From Branchiostoma floridae (Eukaryota > Chordata > Leptocardii > Amphioxiformes > Branchiostomatidae), in NCBI RefSeq assembly GCF_000003815.2, contig NC_049986.1:20241720-20305719 (forward strand): a stretch of 64,000 nt of DNA, given 5' to 3'. The notes below the pieces were generated by a model, which saw only the letters and a list, made by a program, of their open reading frames with translations, was not told the origin of the DNA and ran no database searches. The first letter of the stretch is position 1. The number at the start of each line of letters is the position of its first letter. A program made the translations under genes and the position numbers. Below, piece after piece: positions 36,111-48,685 of the stretch.

Positions 36111-38491
36111 GTCTGTGCGTCTGTCTGTGCATCGGATATTTGTGGTCAGCATAATAACGTAAGAATGAAGTCGACTGGAGGAGTAATAATGATAATTCGT
36201 CTGTGGGTAGGTCTTAAAAATACGAGGGCCAAGGCCATGTTTGGGCCCCCTGTGATCAAATTAGGTACTTCAGTAGAACTTCAAGTTTTTGCATCTTTAG
36301 TTCTGGACATGTAGTGGTTTTGTTTTGACTACAACGCCATGATACACACTCGACTATAGTTATCAACGGCTTATTCAGGAATCACGAGCTTCAATATACA
36401 ATCTGTTTTACGTAGATGATCCCTATAATGTTTTGTTAGCCTTTTGCTGGGAAAGCAACTACTCAGTTGCATCAGCCTCAAGAAAAGAGGACGCGTAAGT
36501 TCCGAGTGCACCATAAAACATGCTTAGCTATAATGCCCACGTAAACCATGCACTTAGTAGAGCCAGTTAGGAATTCATCTTCAACAAATCATCCGTGCGG
36601 AAATAATGACTGAATTTTCTGTTTGCAGTAACCCCTGGCCTTACAGGCCCTTAACTAGTTAAATAGTTCATAATAATTATATCAACATTTTAATTTGATA
36701 TTCTCCATTATCTACCAACCGTCCCTTTCAACTACTTAGACATGAATTACGCGGGAGCTCTGAGGAAGGACGTCTTGGGCCACGTCGCTCTCCCTGCCAT
36801 ACATCACACTGATCGGTAGTTGGGTAAGGATGACGCAAGATTGAAGCAAGGCTATATTTCTGGACTACGTAAAACTCAGCAAATCAGAGGTCTTCGTATG
36901 CACTGGTGAGGAATTCAAATTGCTGGCTGCTAGGCAGGCTCCGATTTTGCTTCAACTGCATAGAGTGGCATGGGAATGTACCAGAGACAGCACATTTGTG
37001 ACAAGAAAACGAACAGAGGCAGTCATTTTAATGGCAATATTGACAAATACTACCTATTCCTGGACCAATACTTGTGCGTTGCTTGGCTAATATGTAGCCA
37101 GTGATCTTGCGGTGGAGGGACAAGAAGATTGGGGCTTCCTAACACACAAAGGCAGCAGAAGACGTAATAAATGGGGCTTTATAGCAATAGACGTCTAGTC
37201 ATGAGCAAAGTGCATAGACAATGCAGCTGCCTCAAAGATACCACAAGATGAATGCTAAAGAGCAAAACTGACTGTATATGGGTGTAAAAGTTTTAGTACC
37301 GCCAAAGAGAACTTTGCTCACCAGTTATAAAACGCATCATTATATAACAACATGAAATAAATCTAACTTGATACGTATGCATTTGATATACTAAGTAAAC
37401 ATGCTTTAGTTCCAAGAGGAGTTTTAGATTTTCAAATATATCACATAGTACTATCTCGCAAATTCTAATTATGTTGTAACTTACCATGCTTTCTAATACC
37501 TAGAGCTAGTACCAACTTCAAATACATTTTGTAATGTATTGTAATGTGAATACATTTCCGATTTTATTAGTATCCTGCTTTAAGCATATGATACCATATT
37601 TTGGAATTGCAAAGTGCCACCTGGTAACTTCTCAAACGAAAGTGTTGAAGCAGAACTAAGTTGGCCTGACATGTATATTCTTATATGCATCTAACAATTA
37701 GATTTATGCACCACATAAAGCTATACGATATATAAAAAGATATCTTACATATTTGTAAATCACGGCAAGTCGCCGGTTCTACTTATGGAGTTACTTGAGA
37801 TGCGGCGCATGCACGAAGCCCATTTAGACGTGCGGTGCTGCCCACATGCTTTATTAATATTTCACGAATATGGTGTTCGCCTACTCATGGCATATTGATG
37901 AAATAGAAATAGGACCATCGTTTTCTTAGCCGTGTGACATGAATAATTCTGCCTGGAGCACGGGATACTTTGAAAGTATGGTCTTACTTTTCGGACAAGA
38001 TTATCTTCGGTCACAAAGACACATTAGGGGAGACCAAAGCACCAAGGTAGTGGGCACATACCCGCTGGGTACGGTGATAGCATAGCTAAAGGAATGCCGT
38101 CAGTCAATGATAAACCGAAAAAGTACGGTCGTATATCTGAAAGGTATAAACTTTGATATCCGGTCACAGTACATGATCAATCATGATGCCATTATGATCA
38201 TACCCCATGTAATGGCACTATGATACACACTGTGGTCTTTTCTATACAGACTGCGTCACTGTTGGACTAGGATGGTTTCCGAACGTAACTCAAGTATGAG
38301 GTGGATTGCTGGGCAGTTTCATTGCAACCACAAGCGACCTCAATGGAACTAGCTTTGAAGATTCGGTTTGGCATCAGCTAAAAAATAATGTCAAAAGCAG
38401 TTTGATCAAGTTTCAGTTTCAGTTTATGTGTATTATCAACATATAACACCACTGGTGCTCTCAAATATAACATCTGAGCTCCTTAGACGTA
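36111..38491. other. Unique AT-rich DNA, no gene recognised
   Basis: Only short frames; no terminal inverted repeats or arrays noticed. Confidence 0.45.
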
Positions 38492-38715
38492 AGGTGGTAT
38501 TTCAATGCACTCAAAGATTACACAATGAATTTTAGAGACTAAATAAACGAGTTTTCTTCGTTTTGTGTATTTTGCTGTCTTCTAAGTCATACTTGCACGT
38601 ACCACGCAATATCTAAATTACACAAAAAAACATCGGCGAAAATAACACAGCAGTGCCGCAGTGAACGAACCCCGCAGTGCTGCACATGTGCCCCAAGTGC
38701 AGTGAGATACCACCT
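38492..38715. mobile_element. Foldback (MITE-like) DNA element with TA target duplication
   Basis: The left end AGGTGGTATTTCAATGCACT and the right end, complement of AGGTGGTATCTCACTGCACT, are inverted repeats of about 22 bp. Both sides are flanked by TA (38490-38491 and 38716-38717). The right arm continues with the family motif GAACGAACCCCGCAGTGC. The left arm diverges after the first 22 bp. At 224 bp there is no room for a transposase, so it is non-autonomous. A TA duplication suggests a Tc1/mariner-like or similar mobiliser; the superfamily is not certain. Confidence 0.75.
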
Positions 38716-39639
38716 TAACAGAAACCGTATACGTATTCCTGATGTTTGCCTTTTAAAACCCACCACTTATTGCTAATGGCTTCCCCGAGAACACACCGGG
38801 AAACAGGAATCCCCGAGTAATGTGATGGCGTCCCTGTTGGCCGCAGCAGTAATCCTCCTGCTAAACGGATAACAGCTGTAGACACTTTAATTTGCCCTGA
38901 TTTGTCCGCCAGGCGTTCCGCTAAATCGAGTTGGAGTCTCCACCAGGACGGTTGTCTGGTGTGGAAATGCTAAGGTTGCTTCAATGTCACGCAGAGATAC
39001 CGGGGGCACAGTCATTACCGGCGACTGCAGCAACGCGCGATACCGCAGGTGACGGCGTTATATCAAATTCCATCTTAGCTATGTCTTCATCATTCTCAAT
39101 GTCTATTTACATCGCAACCAATTGCAAATGATAGAAATTAAATCTCTCTAAATACAGCTTACATTAAAAATTATATGTATGCTTAGTGACGAACTCTTAT
39201 TTAAGAGAGCAAATACCTTGCTTGATGTACTGCAGTTCCAAGTTTTATTGAACCCGTATGGTAATTAGTGCATTACAAAATGCTTAATACTCTAAATGTA
39301 ATGCATCATCAACAATTTTAGGAGTCCAAATTCAATTTGTAACGTTTTACACATTGCATTTCCATGGGTTTACAATAGCCTAATTTTGACCTATATTGAA
39401 GTATTATTTTGAGTAACTTTCTAACTGTAGTACTTTAAAAAAAAGACAACATATTTTATTTCATACACATTGATCATCGCTATGGTGAACTCTGGTGCTA
39501 TGTGTTACATGGGTATCCAAGCTGATTCAATACTTTCTAGTATTGAATTGCCTGTATAGTACACGTATGTACTTATTAAGGTATGATAGTCACGTTGAGC
39601 TGATTGAAGGTTAAAAGAAGCGGCATGACCCGGTACATT
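38716..39639. other. Unique AT-rich DNA
   Basis: A GC-richer segment at 38770-39060 contains a 66-codon frame without recognisable features. The rest is AT-rich. Confidence 0.45.
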
Positions 39640-40215
39640 TTACAAGTCTGACCCAGTGTCTGCTCTTCTGTAAACCCTTTCCCATGATTGCCGTGAAGCA
39701 GCTGGGTGCCAGCTGATGAGAACAGCGGGAGATGCTGTTATAGTTACCATGTAGAAATACAAGATGTAGAAATACAAGAATTTGTATTGCAGTAAGCACG
39801 AAACCTGTATGTTGAATGAGAAGTACGACAGTGTTGGCCTTCTGGAACCACCTCTCATGATTGCCGTGAAGCAGCTGGGTGCCAGCTGATGGAGAACAGC
39901 AGGAGATGCCGTTATAGTTACCACTGGCGCAACCTTCACATTATGTAGGCGTTATACAAGAATGCATATCTATATCTTGTGCTAGTGATGAAATAACTAT
40001 ACACATATATGGCGTTTATAACTCCCCCTCTCTCTTTCTCTCTCTCTCGTTTAAGCTTTGTATACATATATAGATATAGATAGATAGATAGAAAGATAGA
40101 TAGATACTTAGTTAGATAAATAGATAGATGGATGGATGGATGGATAGATAGTATTGCACTAAGCGAGAAACTTGTATTTTGGATAAAAAGAACGACAGTG
40201 TTGGCCTTCTGGTTT
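39640..40215. repeat. Interrupted tandem array, period about 173-184 bp
   Basis: GATTGCCGTGAAGCAGCTGG occurs at 39686 and 39859, and GACAGTGTTGGCCTTCTGG at 39827 and 40194 (367 bp apart, about two units). The interval between the last two holds CT and GATA microsatellites, which may have expanded inside a unit. Confidence 0.8.
40023..40150. repeat. CT and GATA/GATG microsatellites
   Basis: A CT-rich run at 40023-40049 is followed by GATA and then GATG tetranucleotide repeats at 40071-40150. Their reverse frames give artificial Ser/Ile/Tyr-rich peptides. Confidence 0.95.
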
Positions 40216-42079
40216 GCATATATTTTGCATAAACTGTCGCTGCTACAAAACCATTTCCAAAAAAAACAAACAATGTGTCTGCACAACAAGTTTCCGCGTT
40301 CCAAAAAGTTAACTTTAAATACTTTAGACCTGTTTTTCCATTAGTGCATATTCCATACTACATTTCAATTACTTGTAGAGCAAGGATGACTCAAATGCAG
40401 CCATCATGGCATTATTACACTATTAATCATGCGTAATTACAGAGGAGCCTTACTGATAGTGATCATATCACACGGAGTGCAGTGTCAACAATTAGTGCTG
40501 ATAATGTACAAAACTACTAGTATTACCCCTGACGCTGTTACCCAAGTCATGAGGAATCATCAGTCGTGCGGTAATGGCCTCCCTGAGAAATATGCCATCT
40601 ATAACATGTCATTTTCCTAATGTTTCATGTAGGCAAAGACAACGGCAAGGCAATTATGTGTGGTTCCTACATATGCATCTGATAAGATGTGCCTTTGCTA
40701 AGAGAGATACGCCTCATAATGATACTCATTATAGCTTTAAACCAACGCATAATGACGGCAAATCGAGGTAAATGGCTGGCTTTTAATTCAATAACAATAC
40801 CTAACTATGATCACCATATGAATATTCATTCTACGTACGGTGCCCCATGGTGACATTAGTTATGTCTACAGTCAGTATGATTATACAGCAACTTTGACAT
40901 TAATAAAATCATAAAGTATATGTAAGCCATGTGCCACAATATAAATACATCACCGATCTGTATGTATCATGCCTCGAGCCTGTGATATAATATTTTGGCA
41001 TAGCAAAAGCGCAAGCTGATATATTGTAAGACAAAACTGTTGAAGCCGAACTAAGTTATTTCTCACTCTCAGCCTGATATACTCAGCATCGCTGAAATGT
41101 TTCATCCATAACAATTAAGTCGTCATCAGAGGTCAATGCAGAAGCCCTGATCGATAGATTCCCTCCACACAAAGAGATCTGGAATGTAAGATTGATCAGT
41201 TCCCAATACTGTATTTAAGTAGCCAAAGACTGATGCCACCCCTCCCCCCTGGTGAAAATTGTGGTCTAAATCTGGGAGAGGCCTTGATATCGATCTTTTC
41301 TCTAACTAAGACGTCTTGCAAAATCGCATCTTAATGTAAGAAAGGTAATAATCAATTATCTGAAGTAGCGAAATATCTTATTTTCCGTTTTTAGAAAGGT
41401 GTAAATACTGAGCACTTAGTCCAAATAATCTAAAATCGTTAGGGCAACATTGCTGTAATAGGATTTTAAGTTCTATTCTGTACCTCTATTTTGTACTTTG
41501 TGCAATAGTTGATGCCGAATACATTGTACCTTATACGATTGCCGTGCAAGAAAGTTCGCGCTATATTAGCATTAATTTGAGGCCCCTCATACGGGAGGAC
41601 ACATGAGAGCCTGATTTAATCTTGTATGGTAGACATATCAAATCGTTTAATCTAACATGCAATCCACAAAATCTGTGTAAATACATTTCGAAGTATTCCT
41701 AATGATCATAAAAACGGAGTATGAAGCGAATACGACATGACAATTTGATTATTCAATCCGTGAGAAAATGATAATACTACTATACCATTAGTGCGCGTTA
41801 CTGGCAGGGTAGTGAAGTATGCCATTACAAATAGCGGTCATTGTTGAGTTCCTGTCGTTCCTCTGATATTCATGCTCAACTCTTTCCTTCTTCTTTTCGG
41901 TTATCCCTCTTTCAAGATTTGAAACGCTACTGTAGTTCCAGGGCAAGCTGCTCGGGGGATGGAGATGAACAAAGCCTTTACCAGACTGTAGGCAACACAC
42001 AGTCGTACTGACGTCTCAGTTTTTACAATATCTCAAACAACATACACACAACATACAGTTCGTAGCTTGGGAAGCTTTC
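40216..42079. other. Unique AT-rich DNA, nothing recognised
   Basis: Short frames only. Confidence 0.5.
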
Positions 42080-42260
42080 GAAGCTTCTCAGTTGTTACTG
42101 TTTAATGAAAACATCCCAGGCTGGCGTGACATGATTTCAGCGAGCCCGCCTCAGCGTGACTGATAGATCGCCTGCCCTGCGGGTCTTTTAATCAAGGCCC
42201 GAGCAAAGGGAAGGTGCGACGTCATTATTACAAACATTAATTGAAAATGAGAGACGAGTA
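42080..42260. other. GC-richer unique block, candidate regulatory element
   Basis: A GC-rich segment merges into a motif-rich end containing GACGTCA and an ATTAATTGA-type homeodomain-like word (42222-42246). It has no open frame and no repeat partner in the window. The regulatory reading is inference. Confidence 0.25.
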
Positions 42261-43159
42261 TTTCATCGGTAACTCATGGAACGGGATATTCAATTTCACA
42301 AGGTCGGGGATTGCCTGTAGCCATCAGGGTATGTGAGATCGCTGTAAACAATGGTTTGCTTCTACATTTGTATGCTCACTGGTAACCATGGACATATGGT
42401 GATCATTCACGTTTGTAATAAAATATGGCAAACATAAAGTCAAATTTGATGATGCTTATGACACATCCATGGGTAGGTCCTCACAGCTGTTTGTGTGAAT
42501 CACATCAACGCATCTATTCTGCTCTGATAGAATGTTAAATTTTCCTGAAGGAACACCATGCAGTGACGAATATTCAGCTTCAAGGCGACGCGGTGGAAGC
42601 GACAATGCCTGTCAAGAAGAGCGCGTTATCTACAGGAATGTTTTATCATTGGTTTAGATTCAGTACAAGTGCCAGGCAGGAGTCGTACATAAGAACCTGT
42701 CCGCTTCTCAGCCGGGGCATCATGCATTGTCAAAAAAAATGCCTACAGCATACATGTACCTAACGCGACTTAATTCTACCGGATTAAATTGCTGTTACAA
42801 TTGTCGTAGAACTCGTTTAATGAAACAGTTTGGACAGTTAGTAAATCGAAGTGCAATTGGATAACCAAGAAACATACATAACATAAGATCAGGAATAGTA
42901 CGGCGCACACTTACAGAAGCCGACAACCAACGGCTGATTTCTTCTTCTGGCTTCGATGCAGCAGCCTCTTCAGTTTTGGTGAAAAGAAAATGCTATCCAG
43001 TCTTTCAAGCTTAAGCCCGGAAACAGTGTGTCATATAATTGCCCCGCACAGCGTCAGTGATTTCCGTTGTCTCACAAATGTACAAACGCGTAGACGACAA
43101 GAGGTTCCTCTCCCTCTGTTTCCCTTTCTAAAGACGCTCTTCTGTCCGTGATCCTTTAA
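42261..43159. other. Unique DNA, nothing recognised
   Basis: Short frames only. Confidence 0.5.
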
Positions 43160-43510
43160 CCGTTTAAAGATGACTTCACCGTTCCCCTGCGATCGTATCT
43201 AGGCCAGACGACGACAAAAGAGGTATTTTGGTCGGTCTTTATACAAAGGCTGGTTGGTTCCTCCGCCCTATTGCTGCCGATCTGTACGAGACACCGGCAA
43301 TCAGCCGGCTGCAGCTAGTGTAATCTCTCCTGTTTGGTGCCTGAGCGGGACCGTTCATAGTTCTTGATTAAAGCTCACGGGAGGGGCCATTCATCTATGG
43401 CTGGCTGCTGCGGAGAGCCAGAGCAATTGTCTGGGGCTTGGGTTGGGAAATCCAGGCTACCACATTACCGCAGCGGTCACTTTGATTGAAGAAGATCATT
43501 CATCTATTGA
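43160..43510. other. GC-richer unique block, candidate regulatory element
   Basis: About 350 bp of complex, repeat-free sequence with GATTAAAG, ATTGATTTTATAAAG and TTTGATTGAAG words (homeodomain-like or TCF-like) near its right edge. No coding frame is visible. Confidence 0.25.
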
Positions 43511-43752
43511 TTTTATAAAGTGCATCATTAACATCTTTCAGTATCTAGTACAAAAACCTATTTTGCTCGCTCTAGATCTGACAGAACCTATTTCATCTTT
43601 AGGTGCGGTAAATATATAGGACACAGTTTCCCGAAGAAAAGAGCGCTTTCTCGTTTCTGTTACCTGATTATTGCTCTTCGTCGCATTGCCGTGGTATTAC
43701 AAGGCAAATGAATGGGAATACAATACAAGAGAATGGGAATGCAATACGTACG

Positions 43753-44430
43753 ATGGGCGGCTATCTCAATCACAGGGATAATGAAGGACTACCAAATAAT
43801 GCATACGGTATTTCTACTTAAAATGCCATAGGCCGAGTATATATATACAACTCAACTAAAACATTGGCATTTAGTAAAAGTAAAAGTTTTGCGTAGTGTC
43901 ATCGTCTGTATAGACTAACTGACAAAGAGAGAGTATAAGCCACGATATACAATAGACGGCTATCCTCTATCACAGGCTTGTTAAATGAAGAACTACCAAA
44001 TAACGAACACGGCAATTTTGCTTAAAATACCACAGAAGTATATCCGACTTGACTAATATGTTTACCTTTAGTATTAACCAGTATCGAACTCAACAACGAT
44101 ATACAATAAACTTGAAAACATGGTTAAAGAATCTAGGTCTGAAGTTGATAATCCATTACAGGCTTAATGAAGGCGTACCAAAAATGAATAAAGCACTTTT
44201 GCTTAAAATGCCACAATAGTTCATCTATAAAACTCGACTAATATTTTGGCCTTTAGAATAAGCAAATGTTTTGCAAACTGTCATAGTCTGCATAAACTGA
44301 CTTAGCGTGCCTGCGAAGCTCGTGTGTTAACTAAATAATGAATACAGCATTTTTGCATGAAATGCCACAGGAGTATTTCCATTCAACTCAAATAATATGT
44401 TGCCCTTTAGTTTTAAACACAGACATACAA
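43753..44430. repeat. Tandem array, about four diverged copies, period about 153-204 bp
   Basis: TACCAAATAA-type words occur at 43790, 43994 and 44176, and TTTTGC[TA]T[AG]AAAT[GA]CCACA at 44019, 44198 and 44351. Copies also share CAACTCAACTAA / AACTCGACTAAT and a CCTTTAGT segment. Confidence 0.75.
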
Positions 44431-44540
44431 TAAACAACTCACTAGATCACTGCCACAGCACATAGTGACTATACGGGACACATAGAAGAACGTTATTGAA
44501 CCACAATTGTACATGGTACAATGTATGACAACAACTATTA

Positions 44541-44702
44541 CACAAAGTACAAATTACACATAGAAGTTTAAGGCCAACACCAACAACCACTACAGCGACC
44601 TACGTCAGCACACGTAAGCTACACAAAGTACAAATTACACAAAGAAGTTTAAGGCCAACACCAACAACCACTACAGCGACCTACGTCAGCACACGTAAGC
44701 TG
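44541..44702. repeat. Two-copy tandem duplication, period 81 bp, nearly identical
   Basis: CACAAAGTACAAATTACACA starts the copies at 44541 and 44622. They differ at about one position over 78 bp, so this is one of the youngest duplications in the window. Confidence 0.95.
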
Positions 44703-44908
44703 CTAAAGCGGACAATTGGTGTCAGACGGCATAGACAAAAAAATGAGGACATGTAAGAAACTAGGCCTTAAGATGACAATCCATTTCTCTATTTTCGCGG
44801 AGGACAAGTTGATCTGCTTCCTGCCTGTGTGGCACCGGACCTGTGACCTACAGACTTACCTCCCGACCCTTCACATGTGTGACCCACTTATTGTTATGGT
44901 TTCCCATA

Positions 44909-46010
44909 GAGAGGTCATGACAGCCCATCCGTCTCTGTTGCACCGCTAAGGCAGCTGAGTCCACACAGGGATCAGCGATGATCGACGTCCTGCACCAGCT
45001 AGCAGGTGCTCAAAGTCAGACAGATCTCAGGGTTCCTGCGGATCTCCGTCAGGCATGGTGGCTAAGGCTGTTGGATTGCCAAGGAGGTTTCATCTGCATG
45101 CAACTTTGGAACCAAAATAAGCAGAGAAATTCAAATTAGAGTCATATTTACAGTGTCTCAGATAACGACCTTCCTTTAGGCATGGTAGGACCATGGATTT
45201 AGGTTTCATGTTGGTAGGGATAAATGAAAACAGTCAACTTTAACATTAGTTTTTTTAGCTTCGTCCAAGGGTTTTCATAGAGAGGTCATGACAGTCCATC
45301 CGTCTCTGTCGCGCCGCTAAGGCAGCTGAGTCCACACAGGGATCAGCGATGATCGACGTCCTGCACCAGCTAACAGGTGTTCAAAGCCAGGCAAGGGAAC
45401 CGTCAGATCTTCGTTAGGCATGGTGTGTATGTTAGATTGCCAAGGTGGTCCCATTCATGTGCAAATTTAGAACAAATTAAAAGCAGGTAACTTTAGATGA
45501 TTACAATCTCCATGAGTCATCGTAGGAACATGATCGACATCCTGCATCAGCTAACAGGTGTTCAGAACCGGCAAGATGTCAGGGAACCAAGGGAAGGGTA
45601 TGACCGTTGGATTGCCTGGGAGGTTCCATGTGCAACTTTGGAACCAAACATAAGCATACAAATTCAAATTAGAGTCACGGTGACAGTGTCTCAGATAACG
45701 ACCTCTCTCAGGTATGGTAGGACCATGTTTGATTGTCGGGATTCTGGTTTCATGTTTGAAATAAATAAATGAAAACAAAGCCAACCTTAACATTAGTTTT
45801 TTTTAGCTTAGTCCAAGGGTCTTCATAGAGAGGTCATGACAGTCCATCCGTCTCTGTCGCGCCGCTAAGGCAGCTGAGTCCACACAGGGATCAGTGATGA
45901 TCGACGTCCTGCACCAGCTAGCAGGTGCTCAGAGGAACATGGGGATCTCCGTCAGGCATGGTAGGACTGTTGGATTGCCAAGGAGGTTCGATTTGCAAAT
46001 TTGGAACTAA
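44909..46010. repeat. Tandem array with dimeric unit of about 370 bp
   Basis: AGAGGTCATGACAG occurs at 44909, 45281 and 45828. GATCGAC[GA]TCCTGCA[CT]CAGCTA occurs at 44980, 45351, 45532 and 45899, giving spacings of 371, 181 and 367 bp. The array is therefore built on a monomer of about 184 bp, with one half-unit deletion. Plus-strand frame 45497-45772 (91 codons) spans the short unit and is probably incidental. Confidence 0.85.
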
Positions 46011-46799
46011 AAAATAAGTTTATTTGCCATAAGATGGACACATGTGCTTGTCAGAAGACTACATTTAAGCTATATGGATTTTGGAACAAATGTTTATCAT
46101 AAATATAACTAGGAAAATCATGCAAATGGACAGTGTACGTAACAGAGTACCCATTTCCAACTAAAATCCCCCCGGAAGTTTTGAAGGAACTCACTTTGTT
46201 GTTTGGCTGTTAAAACCTTCCTTTGGGCGTACCGTGCTACTCTGGCCGGATTTACTAGCATTTGTGTGACGAATAGATCGGATTATGACAGATGTAGTTT
46301 TTTTTCCTTTTGAAACCCCGAGTCACCTATCATTGTCATCTCCCTTCTTACTTTCAGTTTGAAGTCATTATCTCCAGCGTCATCGTGCCTTGAGGTCATT
46401 GTCTTACGTAATCTTGGTACGATTGCTACGAAACATATGCCCCATGTGTGAGATGCATTCTAATCCGAATAAGAAGTCCGTCAAGGAAAGTTGAATGAAT
46501 CAAATCTCGCCCACTCTCAATCAAATATGCGTATTGACGTCTCTGTGTGTGACGAACAACATTACCTAATGGCTGATTGATACAGCTGTACCATTTGTGC
46601 AATTTTAAGGATTGATGGATATGTGATAGTTAGATATCAAGCACTTACTACTAATGATAAGGAAAACGAAATAGATTTTCCAGATATTGGCACTGACGCG
46701 AGATAGAATAACGATTTCGATGTCACGTTTGAGGCTAACCTAAAAAGCAGTCCTCATTGGTTATTAGTAACAATTATGACTATGATCTAAGCAGTAATC
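46011..46799. other. AT-rich DNA, nothing recognised
   Basis: No gene, array or element noticed. Confidence 0.5.
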
Positions 46800-47140
46800 T
46801 AATGTTTGTCGCCCATCTTCGATGCCCGTACTAGCTCCACCCTGTCGCGGGCCTCCGTCCCTTACTGCAGCCCACTAACTATGACCGATGTGTGATTCTT
46901 CGGATATTGGCAAAGTTGACTGCAGGATTTAATATAAGAATCCACCACGAGGCCCGACCATCGATTTCCGAAGACATATGGTCCCGACCGTGCGGGGATC
47001 GATGGTGTGCCGCTCAGGAATGGCCGCGGTCGATCATCGCCGCTGCCTGTCCCGTTTCACACGGCCGGGGCTTCAGGAGAGATAGGCTCCAATTTCACCG
47101 TCCTTTCATGCCGCTCAAGACAATATAGGCTGGTACAAGA
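46800..47140. other. GC-rich unique block, candidate regulatory element
   Basis: About 340 bp of GC-rich sequence with CpG-rich words and two inverted ATCGATGG/CCATCGAT motifs (46967 and 46998). It has short frames only (about 78 codons, 46892-47128) and no repeat partner here. Confidence 0.3.
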
Positions 47141-47238
47141 AACTTTAAACCTCACTTTAAACCTCTTGCCACTTTTCGGCAGGTCTGGCCGAGACACGCA
47201 GGTCCTGTGGGAAATTTACCTGATCCCTACATTAGCTT

Positions 47239-47513
47239 AAGGTGCACTCTCACCGGACTTGGGGCACGCTTGCGGCATTGCTGGGTTCGAAAGAGACGAA
47301 CGAATTCAGATAAGNNNNNNNNNNNNNNNNNNNNNNNNNNNNNNNNNNNNNNNNNNNNNNNNNNNNNNNNNNNNNNNNNNNNNNNNNNNNNNNNNNNNNN
47401 NNNNNNNNNNNNNNAAATCATTAAAAAAATCGGAGAAAATAACAAAACAGTGACGCAGTGAACGAACCCCGTAATGCCGCAAGCGTGCCCCAAGTCCGGT
47501 GAGAGTGCACCTT
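47239..47513. mobile_element. Foldback (MITE-like) element with 51-bp terminal inverted repeats and a gap in its centre
   Basis: The left arm starts AAGGTGCACTCTCACCGGAC and continues for 51 bp to GGGTTCG. The right arm, ending at 47513, is its reverse complement with about two mismatches. The centre is the 100-N gap. The right half also carries the family motif AATCGGAGAAAATAAC before GTGAACGAACCCC-like sequence, linking it to the copies at 32.7, 38.5 and 62.0 kb. True length is unknown because of the gap. No clear target duplication was found. Confidence 0.85.
47315..47414. other. Assembly gap of 100 N
   Basis: A placeholder gap located inside the loop of the foldback element. Long inverted repeats commonly break assemblies or sequencing, which explains the position. 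Confidence 0.98.
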
Positions 47514-48470
47514 TCATTGGCTCCCTGCATGCACTCACAGGCTTTAGGATGTTAAAGCCATGAACGTATAATACAATTCAATAAACGTAACTATATCATT
47601 TCTATGTTGCTAACGACGCCACTCAAAGCCTGATCTCTCAAAGCAGGATAAAGAAGACAGCGCAGTTGAATGCACATGAAAACTGCTTGCCTGTTTGATG
47701 GATTGTATAGAATGTATAGCGTGAAGATATCCCGTCGTTAATATCAAAGCAGAACCAATCCTTTAGAGAAGGACCATTCGGGTAGTGCCGTGCGTTTTCA
47801 CCGCTGAAGTTCAAACCGTTTCTGCAACGTGTCACTTTTTTGACCGTCTAATTTGCCGTGTCAAACTATTGCTTTTCATTAGTCTCGCCCCGATAGATTC
47901 ATGGACGTTTAACGACTTTTTTGTTATCCCTAAGAACATAACTGAACCCGAAACAGCTCTGGTGCGTGGTAGCGGACGTGTATCGTTTGCAGCTGCAGTC
48001 ATTACCCAGGTTTTATTGCTAACAGTGCCCGTTCGGGGTGTGGCCATGCATTACAACAAGGCAGTAGAGTACAGTGGGTAGGTACTGAATCTGTGCTGCA
48101 GGTAGTTATTTGGGACGTGGTGAATAACACGTATGTCATCACGTACGTTTAAACATGCTGTGCGTGCCTGGGCCGTTCTGCGGTAAGGACCGTTATGTTA
48201 GAGACCTCACCGACCTGGCCTGTTACGTAATGAATATGAATTTCCTCTGATGAAAAAGCACTTAGATCTTGACCCATAGAGTGTAGAAGTGGAATAACTC
48301 ACAAGAGCATGGTATTTGCGGATGTCTGGTGAAGTTAAGATTGAGTTTATTACGGAATTTCCATGCTTTAGTCCTCCTGTGTACCGTGTACAGTTGGTAA
48401 TGAGTTGTAATTGGTGTCTTCGGACTGGTTTTATTTTATAGGTGATCATATCCTGTACCATACGGGAGTT
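47514..48470. other. Unique DNA with a weak plus-strand frame
   Basis: The plus-strand frame 47785-48081 (98 codons) lacks an ATG near its head and ends in a sequence resembling a donor (GG|GTAGGT). No domain is recognised, and I do not call it a gene. Confidence 0.35.
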
Positions 48471-48685
48471 TCTGTGTGGTGCAACGGCTAGAGCGTTGGA
48501 ATTAGAATCAGTAGGTCCTAATTTTTATACTAGCCATGCCCCTGCCCCCATGGCGGTGGACTAACGCCCATCGAGCCTCACGGCTAACCTGTCTAAAGGT
48601 GCCAAAAACGTCTAAGGATTTGGTGCTGCCAGTGTGTCAACATCTGCACACCTGCCACTAAGACCCGTGATTTTTTTTATGCTCT
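48471..48685 (+). mobile_element. tRNA-derived SINE, degraded
   Basis: The head GTGGTGCAACGGCTAGAGCG is an A-box-like tRNA start. It is followed by GGAATTAGAATCAGTAGGTCCT and a decayed B-box position, as in invertebrate tRNA-derived SINEs. A body of about 130 bp follows, ending in a T-rich run (48671-48678). The identification rests on layout, not on a named family. Confidence 0.5.

Noticed and set aside
47207-47538. Frames running through the N gap
   Set aside because: They are produced by treating N as open codons.
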